A stretch of 64,000 nucleotides of DNA from assembly GCF_010183535.1 (NCBI RefSeq), contig NC_071328.1, forward strand, positions 14,384,001 through 14,448,000, given 5' to 3'. This stretch comes from Caenorhabditis remanei. Lineage: Eukaryota; Nematoda; Chromadorea; Rhabditida; Rhabditidae. The stretch's first letter is position 1, and every line of letters begins with the position of its first letter. This document shows, piece after piece, positions 19,740 through 30,030 of the stretch. The translations under genes were made by a program, and so were the position numbers. The notes beneath the pieces were generated by a model. The model ran no database searches, was not told the DNA's origin, and worked only from the letters and a program-made list of their open reading frames with translations.

Positions 19740-20279
19740 CAGAGTTGCGCGGAAGTGATTTTTTCTAAAACGGAAGCCGGAAGTCGGTAGTCGGAAGTAA
19801 AATTTCTAATCCGGAAGTCGGAAGTCGGAAGTCGGAAGCAAAATTTTGAAAACGGAAGTCGGAAGCCGGAAGTCGGAAGTGAAATAACGCCCGGAAGTCG
19901 GAAGTAGATTTTTTCGCAAAGATTCAAAAACTCCTAGAAAAAGTTCATAAAATTCGCGAAAATCAGTGAAAAATTAGTTTTTGGCTGAAGAAAAGCTCAT
20001 TTTCTGTCTTTTTAGACCATTTTTCTTTCTATTTCTGCGAGATGTACTTTTCCGAAATACCACAATTATGGAATGACGGAAGTCGGAAGTAAACATCCGA
20101 AAACGGAAGTCGGAAGTCGGAAGTCGGAAGGTAAATTTTGAAAACGGAAGTCGGAAGTCGGAAGTCGGAAGTACAATTTTTAAAACGGAAGTCGGAAGTC
20201 GGAAGTCGGAAATGAAAAACAGCCCGGAAGTCGGAAGTCGGAAGACGGAAGTCGGAAGTCGGAATTCCGCGCAACTCTG
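19740..20279. mobile_element. hAT-type MITE built of 7-bp repeats
   Basis: The ends CAGAGTTGCGCGGAA and TTCCGCGCAACTCTG are perfect inverted repeats flanked by TTGGGAAC on both sides (19732-19739 and 20280-20287), an 8-bp target duplication typical of hAT elements. The inside is two arrays of CGGAAGT repeats around a unique core of about 170 bp. A relative lies at 28464-28960. Confidence 0.9.
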
Positions 20280-20493
20280 TTGGGAACAATTGGACGTTTT
20301 CATTGAATAAAGATAATGAACAAAAGTCACAAAAGGTGTGAAATATCATAAAGACATTAGAAGGTGCTCCCGATCTATATTTGGAGGGACGGAGCAGGAA
20401 TGGGAAATGCAGGGGGAAGAGACATAATAAATAAAGATTCGATGACAAAGATGATTTTCGGAAATAATGAGAAGAAAGGACATTAGGTTTTGT

Positions 20494-21432
20494 TTATTCA
20501 GAGGGAGTCACAAACATTTCAATACTATCAGCATAAGTTTTGATAGTTGCCTTCTTTAATCCATCATCAGTTTGGATAACCTTTCCGTCTAATTCCCTCA
20601 AATTCATTCCCAAAATCAGTTCTCCATTATTTGTAATATTTTGACTTTCGATGCACAGATATTCTAGATTCGAAAACCCTCCAGCCTTCCAATTCTTGAG
20701 TATCACATCCGTATCCTTGTTTCCCAGTAGAGAATTCCAAAGTGTAATTCTACTGCAAGTGCACGCCAAAAGATATTCCAGAGTGAACCAATCGGAACTC
20801 CAGATAGTAATATTCTGTGGCCATGAAGTGAAAACTAGTCTAAAGCTATGATCATAAACAGAATAGATGCTAACATACTCAACCAGTCGAAAATTACTGG
20901 ACATCTGGTTAAACAACAAGTTTTCGTTCTCTGATCCATTATGGCGAATAGAGATCCTCTTGAATTCCACTTGTCGATCAAACAACATTGAAATTGCTGG
21001 TCGATATAAATCACTGTTATTGAGTCTAATATGAGTTGAAAATTTGCATTGAAACATCTTCAATAGATGTTCAATAGCGGATAGAAATGCACAACCTACG
21101 ATAGAATATTGTTGAGTATTCAAATTGTGACGTTTCCAGAAATCATGATAAATGGAGATTTCAAATAAATCTCTGTAATTTTCGGAGTAAACTTCGATTT
21201 TGTGGCCTGGCCAGTCCAGATCGACTATAACTTTTTGAGAGTACAATCGAGCATTATAGATTTGAATCGAGATTTTCTTGGAGCAAAAGGAGAGCTTCAT
21301 TCTGGAAAAACGAAAGGATATTAGTCAGGTTAGGCTAATCGGGTTAACTCACTTCTCTCCAATACTCAACGATTTGAATACCTCGCACAAGACCAATCGA
21401 GGAAGACGGAGGAGGGGAAATGGGGAGGACAT
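20494..21432 (-). CDS. F-box / FBA_2-like protein, 295 aa
   Basis: Exon 1 is 21432-21353 and exon 2 is 21301-20494, with a 51-bp intron; the frame gives 295 residues. The F-box starts MSSPFPLLRLPRLVLCEVF. The FBA_2-like part has TSWPQNITIWSSDW, LLACTCSRITLWNS and GGFSNLEYLCIES. It ends EMFVTPSE. Close to the left-hand array copies in the RHNLNTQQYSI region, but its F-box exon is more like the plus-strand genes. It is divergent from the gene at 21870. Confidence 0.9.
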
Positions 21433-21627
21433 TGGGCAGAGATAGAAGACGATATGGGATAAGAAATAGGGAGAAATGACTGAGAAACTTTGATGCGAGA
21501 GCGTCCTTTGATTTGGTGAGGTTGTAAATCTTGACCGCTCCGCAACCGCCACGCTGAGGTCCGTCGGAAAGTCAGGGGGATCGATAGTGCGGGTGCAACT
21601 GAGCCAGTCACTTATTTTCCAATGAGA

Positions 21628-21835
21628 TGAGACTGGTAAATAGAATCTGCGGTTGAAGGAGTGCCTGTGTTTCGTGGCGAGACCACAGCTAGTCTATGGG
21701 AAGAATAACGGATTGATCGACCCTAGTCTCCATTGCGCACACAGTCGCTCCGTTGTTTTCCTTGTGGTCTCGCCACGAAACGCAGGCACTCCTTCAACCG
21801 CAGATTCTATTTACACATCTCATTACTCCCTATCG
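21628..21835. promoter_or_regulatory. Palindromic upstream region of divergent pair
   Basis: The arms GGAGTGCCTGTGTTTCGTGG and CCACGAAACGCAGGCACTCC flank a shortened core with TTGCGCACACAGTCG. It lies between the F-box starts at 21432 and 21870. A short non-palindromic segment (GCTGAGGTCCGTCGGAAAGT), shared with 25873-25895, lies on its left side. Confidence 0.65.
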
Positions 21836-21869
21836 TTTTTCCTCATTTCATCCCCACCCGTCTCTGTCG

Positions 21870-22863
21870 ATGCCTCCCCTCCCCTCCTTCGTCTTCCCCG
21901 ATTGGTACTGTTCGAAGTATTCAAATCATTGAGTATAGGAGAGAAGTGAGTTAACATTATCAAACTAACCTGACTAATTATTCCCGTATTTTCAGAATCA
22001 AGCTCTCCATCTGCTCCAAGAAAATCTCCACTCAAATCAATAATGCTCGTTTGTACTCTCAAAAAGTAATAGTTGATCTGGACTGCTTATACCACAATAT
22101 CAGAGTTTACTCTGAAAATAGCAAAGAAAGATTTTATATCTTCAATAGCTCCGACACCGGAACAAACATCGCTCCGGATTGGCAACCGTATCGAATTGAA
22201 GGGCGTACTGTACCTGTGATCTTCTGCTTCAATAGCATCCAAATATTTTGGAAGAATCATCAAGAAGGATTTCTATCTGTTGTTCGGTATCTCTTGAAGA
22301 TATTTCAATGCAAGATTTCAACTGATATCAGTGATTTATATCAACCAATAACTTTTGAACTGTTTGAACTACAACTGGAATTCAAGACGCTTACTATTCG
22401 CCCTAATGGATCAAAAAATCAAAATTTGTTATGGAACAAGATTTTCAGTAAATTTGGATTGGTTGAGGATCTTAATATCTCATATATTGTTGATCCTGTT
22501 TCCAGACCAGTTTTCACTTCATGGCCACAAAACATTGATATCAGTAATTCCTATTGGTTCGCTTTGGAATCTCTTTTGGTGTGCACTTGCACTAGAATTT
22601 CACTCTTGAATTCACATTTGGAAAACAAGGATTTGGATGAGATACTCAAGAATTGGAAGGCTGGAGGATTTCCGAATCTAAAATGTTTGAAAATATGTCG
22701 TCGATTTATTACAAATAATGGAACGAAGATTTTGGGATTGAATTTCAGGGACTTAGAAGGAATGGTTATCCAAACTGATGATGGATCAAGGAATGCAACT
22801 ATTACAATTGGCTCCTTCATGAACTTCCACCGCATTAAAATTTCTATAACTGCATCTGAATAA
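21870..22863 (+). pseudogene. F-box / FBA_2-like gene, frameshift after ATG
   Basis: Exon 1 is 21870-21945 and exon 2 is 21996-22863 with a 50-bp intron. The F-box frame (PPLLRLPRLVLFEVFKSLS) and the 289-codon second exon are open. The family ATG at 21870, however, is out of frame by one base compared with the sister at 23249 (one base lost after ATGCCT), and no in-frame ATG was seen upstream. Exon 2 keeps a full FBA_2-like region (TSWPQNIDISNSYW, LLVCTCTRISLL, GGFPNLKCLKI). It is either a very young pseudogene or uses a non-standard start. Confidence 0.75.
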
Positions 22864-23248
22864 ACTTTACATTATTGAAATGATAATTCTATAATAAACA
22901 TTTTTATTCAATTTTGTCAGATCTTTTTGGCGGTGTTAAGATGGTTCAGAGACTATAATAAACAGGATGAAAAACGGAAGACAATGAAGCAGTTAAATTG
23001 AGCTTTCGGACACATAGCTGTCAGAAGATGCAGTGTAGCCCAATGTCTTCCCCATTTTCTCTCCTCCGTCTTTCTGGAGTTGTACTACCATTGCGCACAC
23101 AGTCGATCATTCCCATAGACCATCACAGTACGACAGATGGTATGGTCTCGCCACGAAACGCAGGCACTCCTCCAATACTAGATTCTATTTACACACGCCC
23201 ACTCCTCAGTCTCATCTCATTACTCCATTTCTCCATCCGTCTCTGCCG

Positions 23249-24290
23249 ATGCCTGCCTTTCCCCTCCTTCGCCTTCCTCGATTGGTCTTGTTCGATGTAT
23301 TCAAATCATTGAATATCGGTGAGAAGTGAGTATACTTATCTAACCAAACATGACTATTCAATTTCTATTTCCAGAATCAAGCTCTCCATCTGCTCGAAGA
23401 AACTCTCCACTCAAATCAATAATGCTCGTTTGTATTCTCAAAAAGTTATAGTCGATCTGGACTGCATAAACTACAAAATCAGTGTTCACTCTGAAAATAA
23501 GAAAGATTCATTTGAAATCTCCATTTATTCAGACTCATGGAGAAGTCACAATTCAAATGATCAACAATTTTCAATCGCATGTTGTACTGTAAAAGTTGTT
23601 TCTATTCCAACAAGAATCAAAACATTCTGGAAGAATTATCGAGAAGGATATCTATCTGCTATTCAACATCTATTGAAGATGTTTCATTGCAAGATTTCAA
23701 CTGATATTGGTTTATATAATAGTGATTTATATCAACCAACAATTGCAATGTTGTTTGATCTACAACAGGAATTTAAGACGCTCACTATCATGCTGCATAG
23801 ATTAGAAAATCGAGAATTGTTGTGGAACCAGATATCCAGTAATTTGGAATTGGTGGAGGATCTAAATATCTCAACTACTGTTAACGCTGGTTTCAAACCA
23901 GTTTTCACTTCATGGCCACAAAAAATTTATATCATGGATTCCTATTGGTTCACTCTGGAATCTCTTTTGGCGTGCACTTGCACTACAATTACACTCGAGG
24001 AGTCTCGTTTAGGAAACAAGGATTTGGATGTGATTCTTAGAAATTGGAAGGTCGGAGGATTTCCGAATCTAGAATATCTGAAGATCCATGGTGAAAGTAT
24101 TACGAATAATAGAACGAAGATTTTGGGAATGAATTTGGAAGAATTAAACGGGTCGGGTATCCAAACTGATGATGGATCAAAGAAGGCAATTATCATCACT
24201 GATTACGGTAGTATTGAAATGTCTGTGATTTCATTTGGTAATCCGAGGCATACACTGCGAGGTATCTATTTTACAATTAGAATTTACTAG
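23249..24290 (+). CDS. F-box / FBA_2-like protein, 330 aa
   Basis: Exon 1 is 23249-23325 and exon 2 is 23375-24290, with a 49-bp intron; 330 residues. The F-box is MPAFPLLRLPRLVLFDVF and onward. The body has the longer N-terminal insert (VKVVSIPTRIKTFWKNYREG). The FBA_2 part is TSWPQKIYIMDSYW, LLACTCTTITLEES, GGFPNLEYLKI. The usual C-terminus is lost: after EMSVISF it reads GNPRHTLRGIYFTIRIY, so the stop moved about 16 codons downstream. A single palindrome arm lies upstream (about 23085-23210). Confidence 0.9.
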
Positions 24291-25205
24291 AAGAACTACT
24301 TTTATGTTGTGAAATCTTAGAATTCCACAAGTCGGAATCTAATATAATATCACTCAAATACAGTAATATATCTAAATCAATAAAAGTGCAAAGTCTCTAT
24401 CGTTCTAATTTCCTCTTTCAGATTCCGCGTCGTCCGTTCCCCGTGGAATCGCCTCCCCCGGCTTCCGCCGTCACGGTGATGTTGCATTTGCGCTCTGCTG
24501 GTCGTTTCTCTGGCGTCTCTTCACTCTCGTCATGGGATGGTGGCAGTTTCGAATCTGGGGAGTTGGGAGATGAAGCGACTGTTCGACCTTTTTCCATCGA
24601 TTTTCTTACACCCTTTTATATATATTTTCTGTCCTTGATTCTTGTACTCCTTTTAATGTGTATTTAACTTCTCTCTTCCCCCGTAAACGTCACAAAGACC
24701 ACGAAGAAAGTGGCAACCTCCCTTTAGCCCTAAAACCCACTTATGTTCATCTCCTTTCACCAATAAACGAACTAGTTGACAAGTTCGTAACTTAATAAAT
24801 CTTTAGCTCACCCTATTTTCTGTTTTTCTTCCTTTTCCTTTACAGATTCCTCTATCTACTCTACAATTCCTCTCTTCTATTCTTTAGACCTAATTCACCT
24901 TCGGCTCTCGGTCTATTCATGTCTCCGTCGTGATTGTATCTTATCTCCTTCTTCTACTTCGTATTTCCTCGTTCCACTCGTCGACTATGTCATCGTGGTA
25001 TTCTCTCTCCCTGTCCTCCTTTTTCCTTTCGTCTCTAATTCTCTTCGCGCCGGTCTCTCTCTCTCTCTCACTCTCCTTTACTCATAAGTCTACTTAGCCT
25101 AGTTCGTGAGTATGATAAAAACAATTTCTTTATATTCACAACATTTCATTCCAATATTGTTTTCCAAGACAGAGAATTCACATCTAAACACTCTCTTCGC
25201 GTGTA
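24291..25205. other. Intergenic, nothing firmly recognised
   Basis: A plus-strand frame of 93 codons (24386-24667) begins near a TTTCAG and has a hydrophobic C-terminus (IYFLSLILVLLLMCI). It matches nothing I recognise and may be chance. The rest is pyrimidine-rich with no clear gene. Confidence 0.4.
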
Positions 25206-25462
25206 CTGTCGAAAAAATAAAGTTTCGACAAGGATTTTCAAAAAAAAATTCGCGCGCTGAAACGCGCAAGCGCATAAAGTTCTGGGCGGAGCTTAAACTG
25301 CAAGTGGCGCGGTTCTTAATTTGGAAAAAACAACTGGAATTATAACCGCGCCGCTTATTTAAGCTTGCAGTTTAAGCTCCGCCCAGAACTTTATGCGCTT
25401 GCGTGTTTCAGCGCGCGAATTTTTTTTTGAAAATCCTTGTCGAAACTTTATTTTTTCGACAG
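25206..25462. mobile_element. TA-flanked palindromic MITE
   Basis: A 257-bp palindrome with ends CTGTCGAAAAAATAAAG and its complement, flanked by TA on both sides, as expected of Tc1/mariner-type elements. The inner arms contain GCGCAAGCGCATAAAGTTCT and GGGCGGAGCTTAAACTGCAAG. A relative is at 53480-53739. Confidence 0.88.
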
Positions 25463-25924
25463 TACATGTTCTGATTTTAGATTTTATTTGTTAACTTTTT
25501 CAAGGGACGTGCCTTAATAAAGAATTTCAACTTTTTGTCCTTGGTTTTGATTGTGTTGGCTCCTGCACCACATCCACCAGATACATAATCTTCACGGATA
25601 TAACTTGACGATTTAATGTAGCCGGATTTGTATCCACCAACGTCATGTCCTCCGGTTGTTCAGCGAAAAAAAGTATCAGAATTCTTTCTTAAGATGCCCT
25701 TTGAAATGATCATCGCCTCCTGTAGTCCACCCACGATAGTCTCATAATCTGAAACACTCTCTCAACCGTCCCACTAAGGCTTTCTCTCTCTCTCTTCTCC
25801 GACCTCATGTCACGTATCCACAATCGCTCCGTTTAATATGGCATCTAAAACAAATTACAGTCGAAAAACGCTACGCTGAGGACCGTTGGAAAGTCTGGGG
25901 GATCGATAGTACAGGTATAACTAC

Positions 25925-26190
25925 AATGAGGAGTAGGCGTGTGTAAAGAGAATCTGGGGTTGGAAGAGTGCCTGCCTTTCGTGGCGAGACCACAACTAGC
26001 CTATGGGAAGAATAACGGATCGATCGATGCTGGTACCGCCGTTGCGCACACAGTCGCTCCGTCATTTTTCCCATAGACCATCAAGAACAACAGATGGTAT
26101 GGTCTCGCCACAAAACGCAGGCCCTCTTCACAACCCCAGATTCTCTTTATACAGCTCTACTCCTCAGTCTCAGTCTCATTTCTCCCTGTC
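25925..26190. promoter_or_regulatory. F-box upstream palindrome, full copy
   Basis: Inverted arms (AGAGTGCCTGCCTTTCGTGG and CCACAAAACGCAGGCCCTCT) around a core with CGTTGCGCACACAGTCG, ending about 30 bp before the ATG at 26219. Confidence 0.65.
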
Positions 26191-26218
26191 GTTTCTTCTC
26201 ATCTCATCACCCATCTCA

Positions 26219-27213
26219 ATGTCTTCCCCATTCCCCCTTCTCCGTCTTCCTCGATTGGTTCTGTGTGAGGTATTCAAATCATTGAATATCGGAGAGAAGT
26301 GAGTTAACTTTATTTTCCTAACCTAACTAATTATTTTTCTATTTTTAGAATCAAGCTCTCTTTCTGCTCCAAGAAAATCTCGATTCAAATCAATAATGCT
26401 CGTTTGTACTCTCAAAAAGTTACAGTCGATCTGGACATGTTTCATCAAATAATCAAAGTCTTATCTGAAAACAAAAATGATACCTTTGAAATCTTCAATT
26501 GTTGGAACTATGAAATATGCAACAAACCCAACAGTATAAAAATTGAAGGGCGTGCTGTGTCTGTGATCTTCTACAACAAAGCAATCAATGCATTCTGGAA
26601 GAATCATCAAAAAGGATTTCTATCTGTATTACGGTATCTATCGAAGATATTTCAATGCAAGTTTTCAATTAGTGAAAACTATAAGTATGATTCATATGAA
26701 AAAACAAAAACTATTTCTGAGTTATTTGACCTACAAGTGGAATTCAAGATGCTCACTATTTGCCTTAATGGATCAAAGGATGAGAACTTGTTGTGGAATC
26801 AGATATCCAGAAATTTTGGACTGGTTGAGGATCTTAGAATCTCATCTAGTTTTAATTCTGGTTTCAGACCTGTGTTCACTTCATGGCCACAGAAAATTTA
26901 TATCATGAGTTCCGCTTGGTTCACTCTAAAATATCTCTTGACGTGCACTACTTGCACTAGAATTACACTCGGGGGGTCTCTCCTGGAAAACCACGATTTG
27001 GATGAGACACTTTGGAAGTGGCAAACTGGAGGGTTCCCAAATCTAGAGTTCATGAAGATCCATGGTCGAAATATTACAAATAATGGAACGACGATTTTGG
27101 GAATGAAATTGAGAGAGTTGGACAGATTGGTTATCCAAACTAATGATGGATCAAAGAAGGCAACTATTAAAACTGGTTACGGTAGAATTGAAATGTCTTT
27201 GACTCCATTTTAA
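26219..27213 (+). CDS. F-box / FBA_2-like protein, 314 aa
   Basis: Exon 1 is 26219-26298 and exon 2 is 26349-27213, with a 50-bp intron; 314 residues. The F-box is MSSPFPLLRLPRLVLCEVF and onward. The body shares the KIEGRAVSVIFYNKAINAFW-like insert with the gene at 21870. The FBA_2-like part has TSWPQKIYIMSSAW, LLTCTTCTRITLGGS (one extra Thr in the CTCT motif) and GGFPNLEFMKI. It ends MSLTPF. This is the last member of the array; the region to its right is unrelated. Confidence 0.9.
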
Positions 27214-27384
27214 TGAACATTATATTACATATTGAAATAATAATTCTATAATAAACTTTTTATTCAATTTCGCTATCTCTTTTTGGAAATCAGTAAACAT
27301 TGCGAGCAGAGTCTGTGCGGAAGTGAAGTTATTTCCGACAGAGTAAACCTGACGGTAATTAGAAAAGGGAAATCAGTTCCTTAG

Positions 27385-27528
27385 CGGCGTTGGAGCTTCC
27401 GGACAACCAGGACCCTCAGGACACGATGGAATCCAGGACAAGCCGGAGTTGATGCTTCCCAAGAGGCTCCATTCGCCTTCTACTTCGATTGCTCATCAGG
27501 GCCAGATGGGCCATCAGGACCACAATGA
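27385..27528 (+). pseudogene. Cuticle collagen C-terminal remnant
   Basis: One frame reads GASGQPGPSGHDG, and another, just downstream, reads CSSGPDGPSGPQ followed by a stop. Both are Gly-X-Y collagen repeats, but they are in different frames and no N-terminal part exists. A decayed fragment of a nematode collagen gene. Confidence 0.7.
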
Positions 27529-27682
27529 AACCCAGGAACCATCAGCGAGGTAATCCGATGAGACCTACTGGGTGGCGCAGAATTACCCGCACAAGCTATA
27601 AGTGCTATATCTAAAATGTAAAAGTCAGAAAACCATGGGAATCAACAAAAAGTTTATTCATGATCATAACAACAATTATCAG

Positions 27683-27955
27683 CTAAACTTGTTCCATCCG
27701 ACCTCCTCTCTTTTTGATGACTGCACGAAGACGTCTGGGGTAGGCGTCGATGGTTGCACGCAGGTATTCTGACGACACAGCGTACCATTCCTTGACCAGG
27801 GTCTTCTTCAGAGCCTCGATACTTGAGTGGGGTTTAGCGTTGACCTTGTTTTGCAGAACGCCCCAGATTAAAAAATTGCCCGTATACACATACGCTACCG
27901 CGCGGTTCCATTTGTGTTCCCCAGTGGTTTTCCTGAGCTCGTAAGTTGCAAACAT
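27683..27955 (-). pseudogene. Tc1-like transposase C-terminal remnant
   Basis: The frame carries GVLQNKVNAKPHSSIEALKK and then ATIDAYPRRLRAVIKKRGG, matching the end of Tc1/mariner-family DDE transposases. The HTH and the first catalytic residues are missing, and no terminal inverted repeats were seen. Confidence 0.8.
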
Positions 27956-28463
27956 GAGAATATTATATCCAAAAGAAAAGATTGAGAGCTCATAACTCGG
28001 CTCACAGAGACATTTCGCAAGGTTTGACTGCAGAAATGGAATCTGCGTGGTGGAAAATACCTATGACCAAGTTTGTAGGTCGCTAGTGGCGGCGGCAGCG
28101 GTACCAGTGAACTTCAAAAAGCAGCTGAGTTTGGAAGTGTATCTTTTTCATGTCCACTAGTACCATATATGTAATCAAATTTGAAACTAGTTTTGGTAAT
28201 CCCAGCCGATTTCCTTTCTAACCACATAGGTCTCGATCTCGACTCGGAATTCTTCCATAGCTAGAGGCTGGCCAGTATTAGAGATGATTCTCCTTTCTAG
28301 TCATGTGGTAACAAATGATACATTTCATTTATTTAACTTTTTTTTTACTTCTATGACATTTTATTCCACCTCCCGCCTTCGGTCACAGACATAGAACTCG
28401 CTGAGATCTACATTTTCGTATATTTTTCAACTCATAATATTGCGTTTCAAGAGAGATACACAA

Positions 28464-28960
28464 CAGTGTTGTTGGGAATTCCGACTTCCGACTTCCGACT
28501 TCCGACTTCCGGTTTTTTTTTCCACTTCCAACTTCCGACTTCCGACTTCCGGATAAGAAATTTCACTTCCGACTTCCGACTTCCGGATAAGGAATTTTAC
28601 TTCCGACTTCTGTCATTACATAACGGTGAAATTTCCGAAAAGTAAATTTCGCAGAAATACGTGGAAAAATGGTCTAAAAGGACAGAAAATAGGCTTTTCT
28701 TCAGCCAAAAACTAATTTTCCACTGATTTTCGCGAATTTTATGAACTTTTTCTCTTGGAGTTGTTGAATATTTGCGAAAAAATCTAATTCCGACTTCCGA
28801 CTTCCGGGTGTTCTTTTTACTTCCGACTTCCGACTTCCGACTTCCGGATAAGAAATTTTACTTCCGACTTCCGACTCCCGACTTCCTGATAAGAAAAATC
28901 ACTTCCAACTTCCGACTTCCGACTTCCGGATAAGAAAATTTTCACTTCCCAACATCTCTG
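28464..28960. mobile_element. hAT-type MITE built of 7-bp repeats, second copy
   Basis: A 497-bp element with ends CAGTGTTGTTGGGAA and TTCCCAACATCTCTG, flanked by ATACACAA on both sides (28456-28463 and 28961-28968). The inside holds ACTTCCG repeats on both sides of a core that matches the core of 19740-20279 on the other strand. It landed inside an older repeat. Confidence 0.9.
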
Positions 28961-28968
28961 ATACACAA

Positions 28969-30030
28969 CCCGTTGTTCAAATCTCTTCTGTCATGGATAT
29001 TTGAAATATGTCTCTCTTGTTCCCAAAATACATCAAGGACGCGGGACAAAAAAATGTTTTCTTTCCAAAAAGGATTAGGCCGCCCGCTCGCCTTTAGAGA
29101 CACGCCCGCCCGCCTCTCCTGACTCCGCCCCCTTTTGTAGGGTATATATACACCCGTCTCGGTTAGGATGATCAGTATTCCCTCTAGACCAATATTCGGA
29201 TTTCCCCTGATTCTGATAAAAGGGAATAGCACTTTTTTACACAAATTAGTATTTCAAAGACCCATATCTCAAAAGTGGGCGAAGCTATGAAGAAGATGTC
29301 AATTACAAAAAATAAATCTCAATCTCATCTATATTTTTGCAATTAACAATTTTCCGGTAGCTCCGTCCAGTTGGCCAAACAGGAGAGTTCTCGAAGACCA
29401 CAAGAAGTCTCCAGACCACCAAACTCCTCGTCTGCTCAAAGATCACCTTCACCGTCCGGAGTCAGAGCTGCACGTGAATAAATTATAAAACTATTCAATT
29501 TTTTGTTGTTGTGAAAATTGCCGTTTGACTTGAATAAATGGCCTTGATCCGGTTTATAGCTAAACATTGGCTGAATTTAGGACTCCGTCATGCACTCCCC
29601 ACTGTTCCCCATACCCAAATGTACATGTGTTGTGTAGATCAAAACTAGCTCTACATTTTTGTAGTTGACAACTTTTTGATAGCTCCGTCCACTTTTGAGA
29701 TATGCGCGTTTAAAGATGGCAACCTGGTGGCGGCAAGTGGGAGAAGAGGGGAGAGACGCAGAGAAGCGAGACGCCCTCCAATCTTTAAAGGCGCATATCT
29801 CAAAAGTGGGTGGAGCTATCAAAAAGTTGTCAACTACCAAAATGTAGTACTATATTTGATATACAAGAAAAACGCGAATTCAATATTACTGCAACATGAG
29901 AATAAACCGTGCCGAGTTCTCAAAATTTTTTTACTGCAGTAGAGCGCGTTTGCTGAAAAATGAAAAAAAAAAACTCCAATGATATATCTTTTATTCCAAG
30001 TAAAAATACACAAATAGTTGTTCATAATAA
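28969..30030. other. Intergenic with foldback repeats
   Basis: No gene was seen. A full foldback of the 'GTGGGCGGAGC' family lies at about 29634-29860 and a half copy at about 29256-29345. The stretch 29100-29250 has a TATATATA-like word and could be a promoter, but no gene follows it clearly. Confidence 0.5.

Noticed and set aside
19740..20279. CRISPR-like or ordinary microsatellite array
   Set aside because: The 7-bp units have no spacers and are bracketed by terminal inverted repeats with an 8-bp duplication, so it is a MITE.
24386..24667. 93-aa frame with a hydrophobic tail
   Set aside because: No similarity recognised, no good splice or poly(A) context. Left as unexplained rather than called as a gene.
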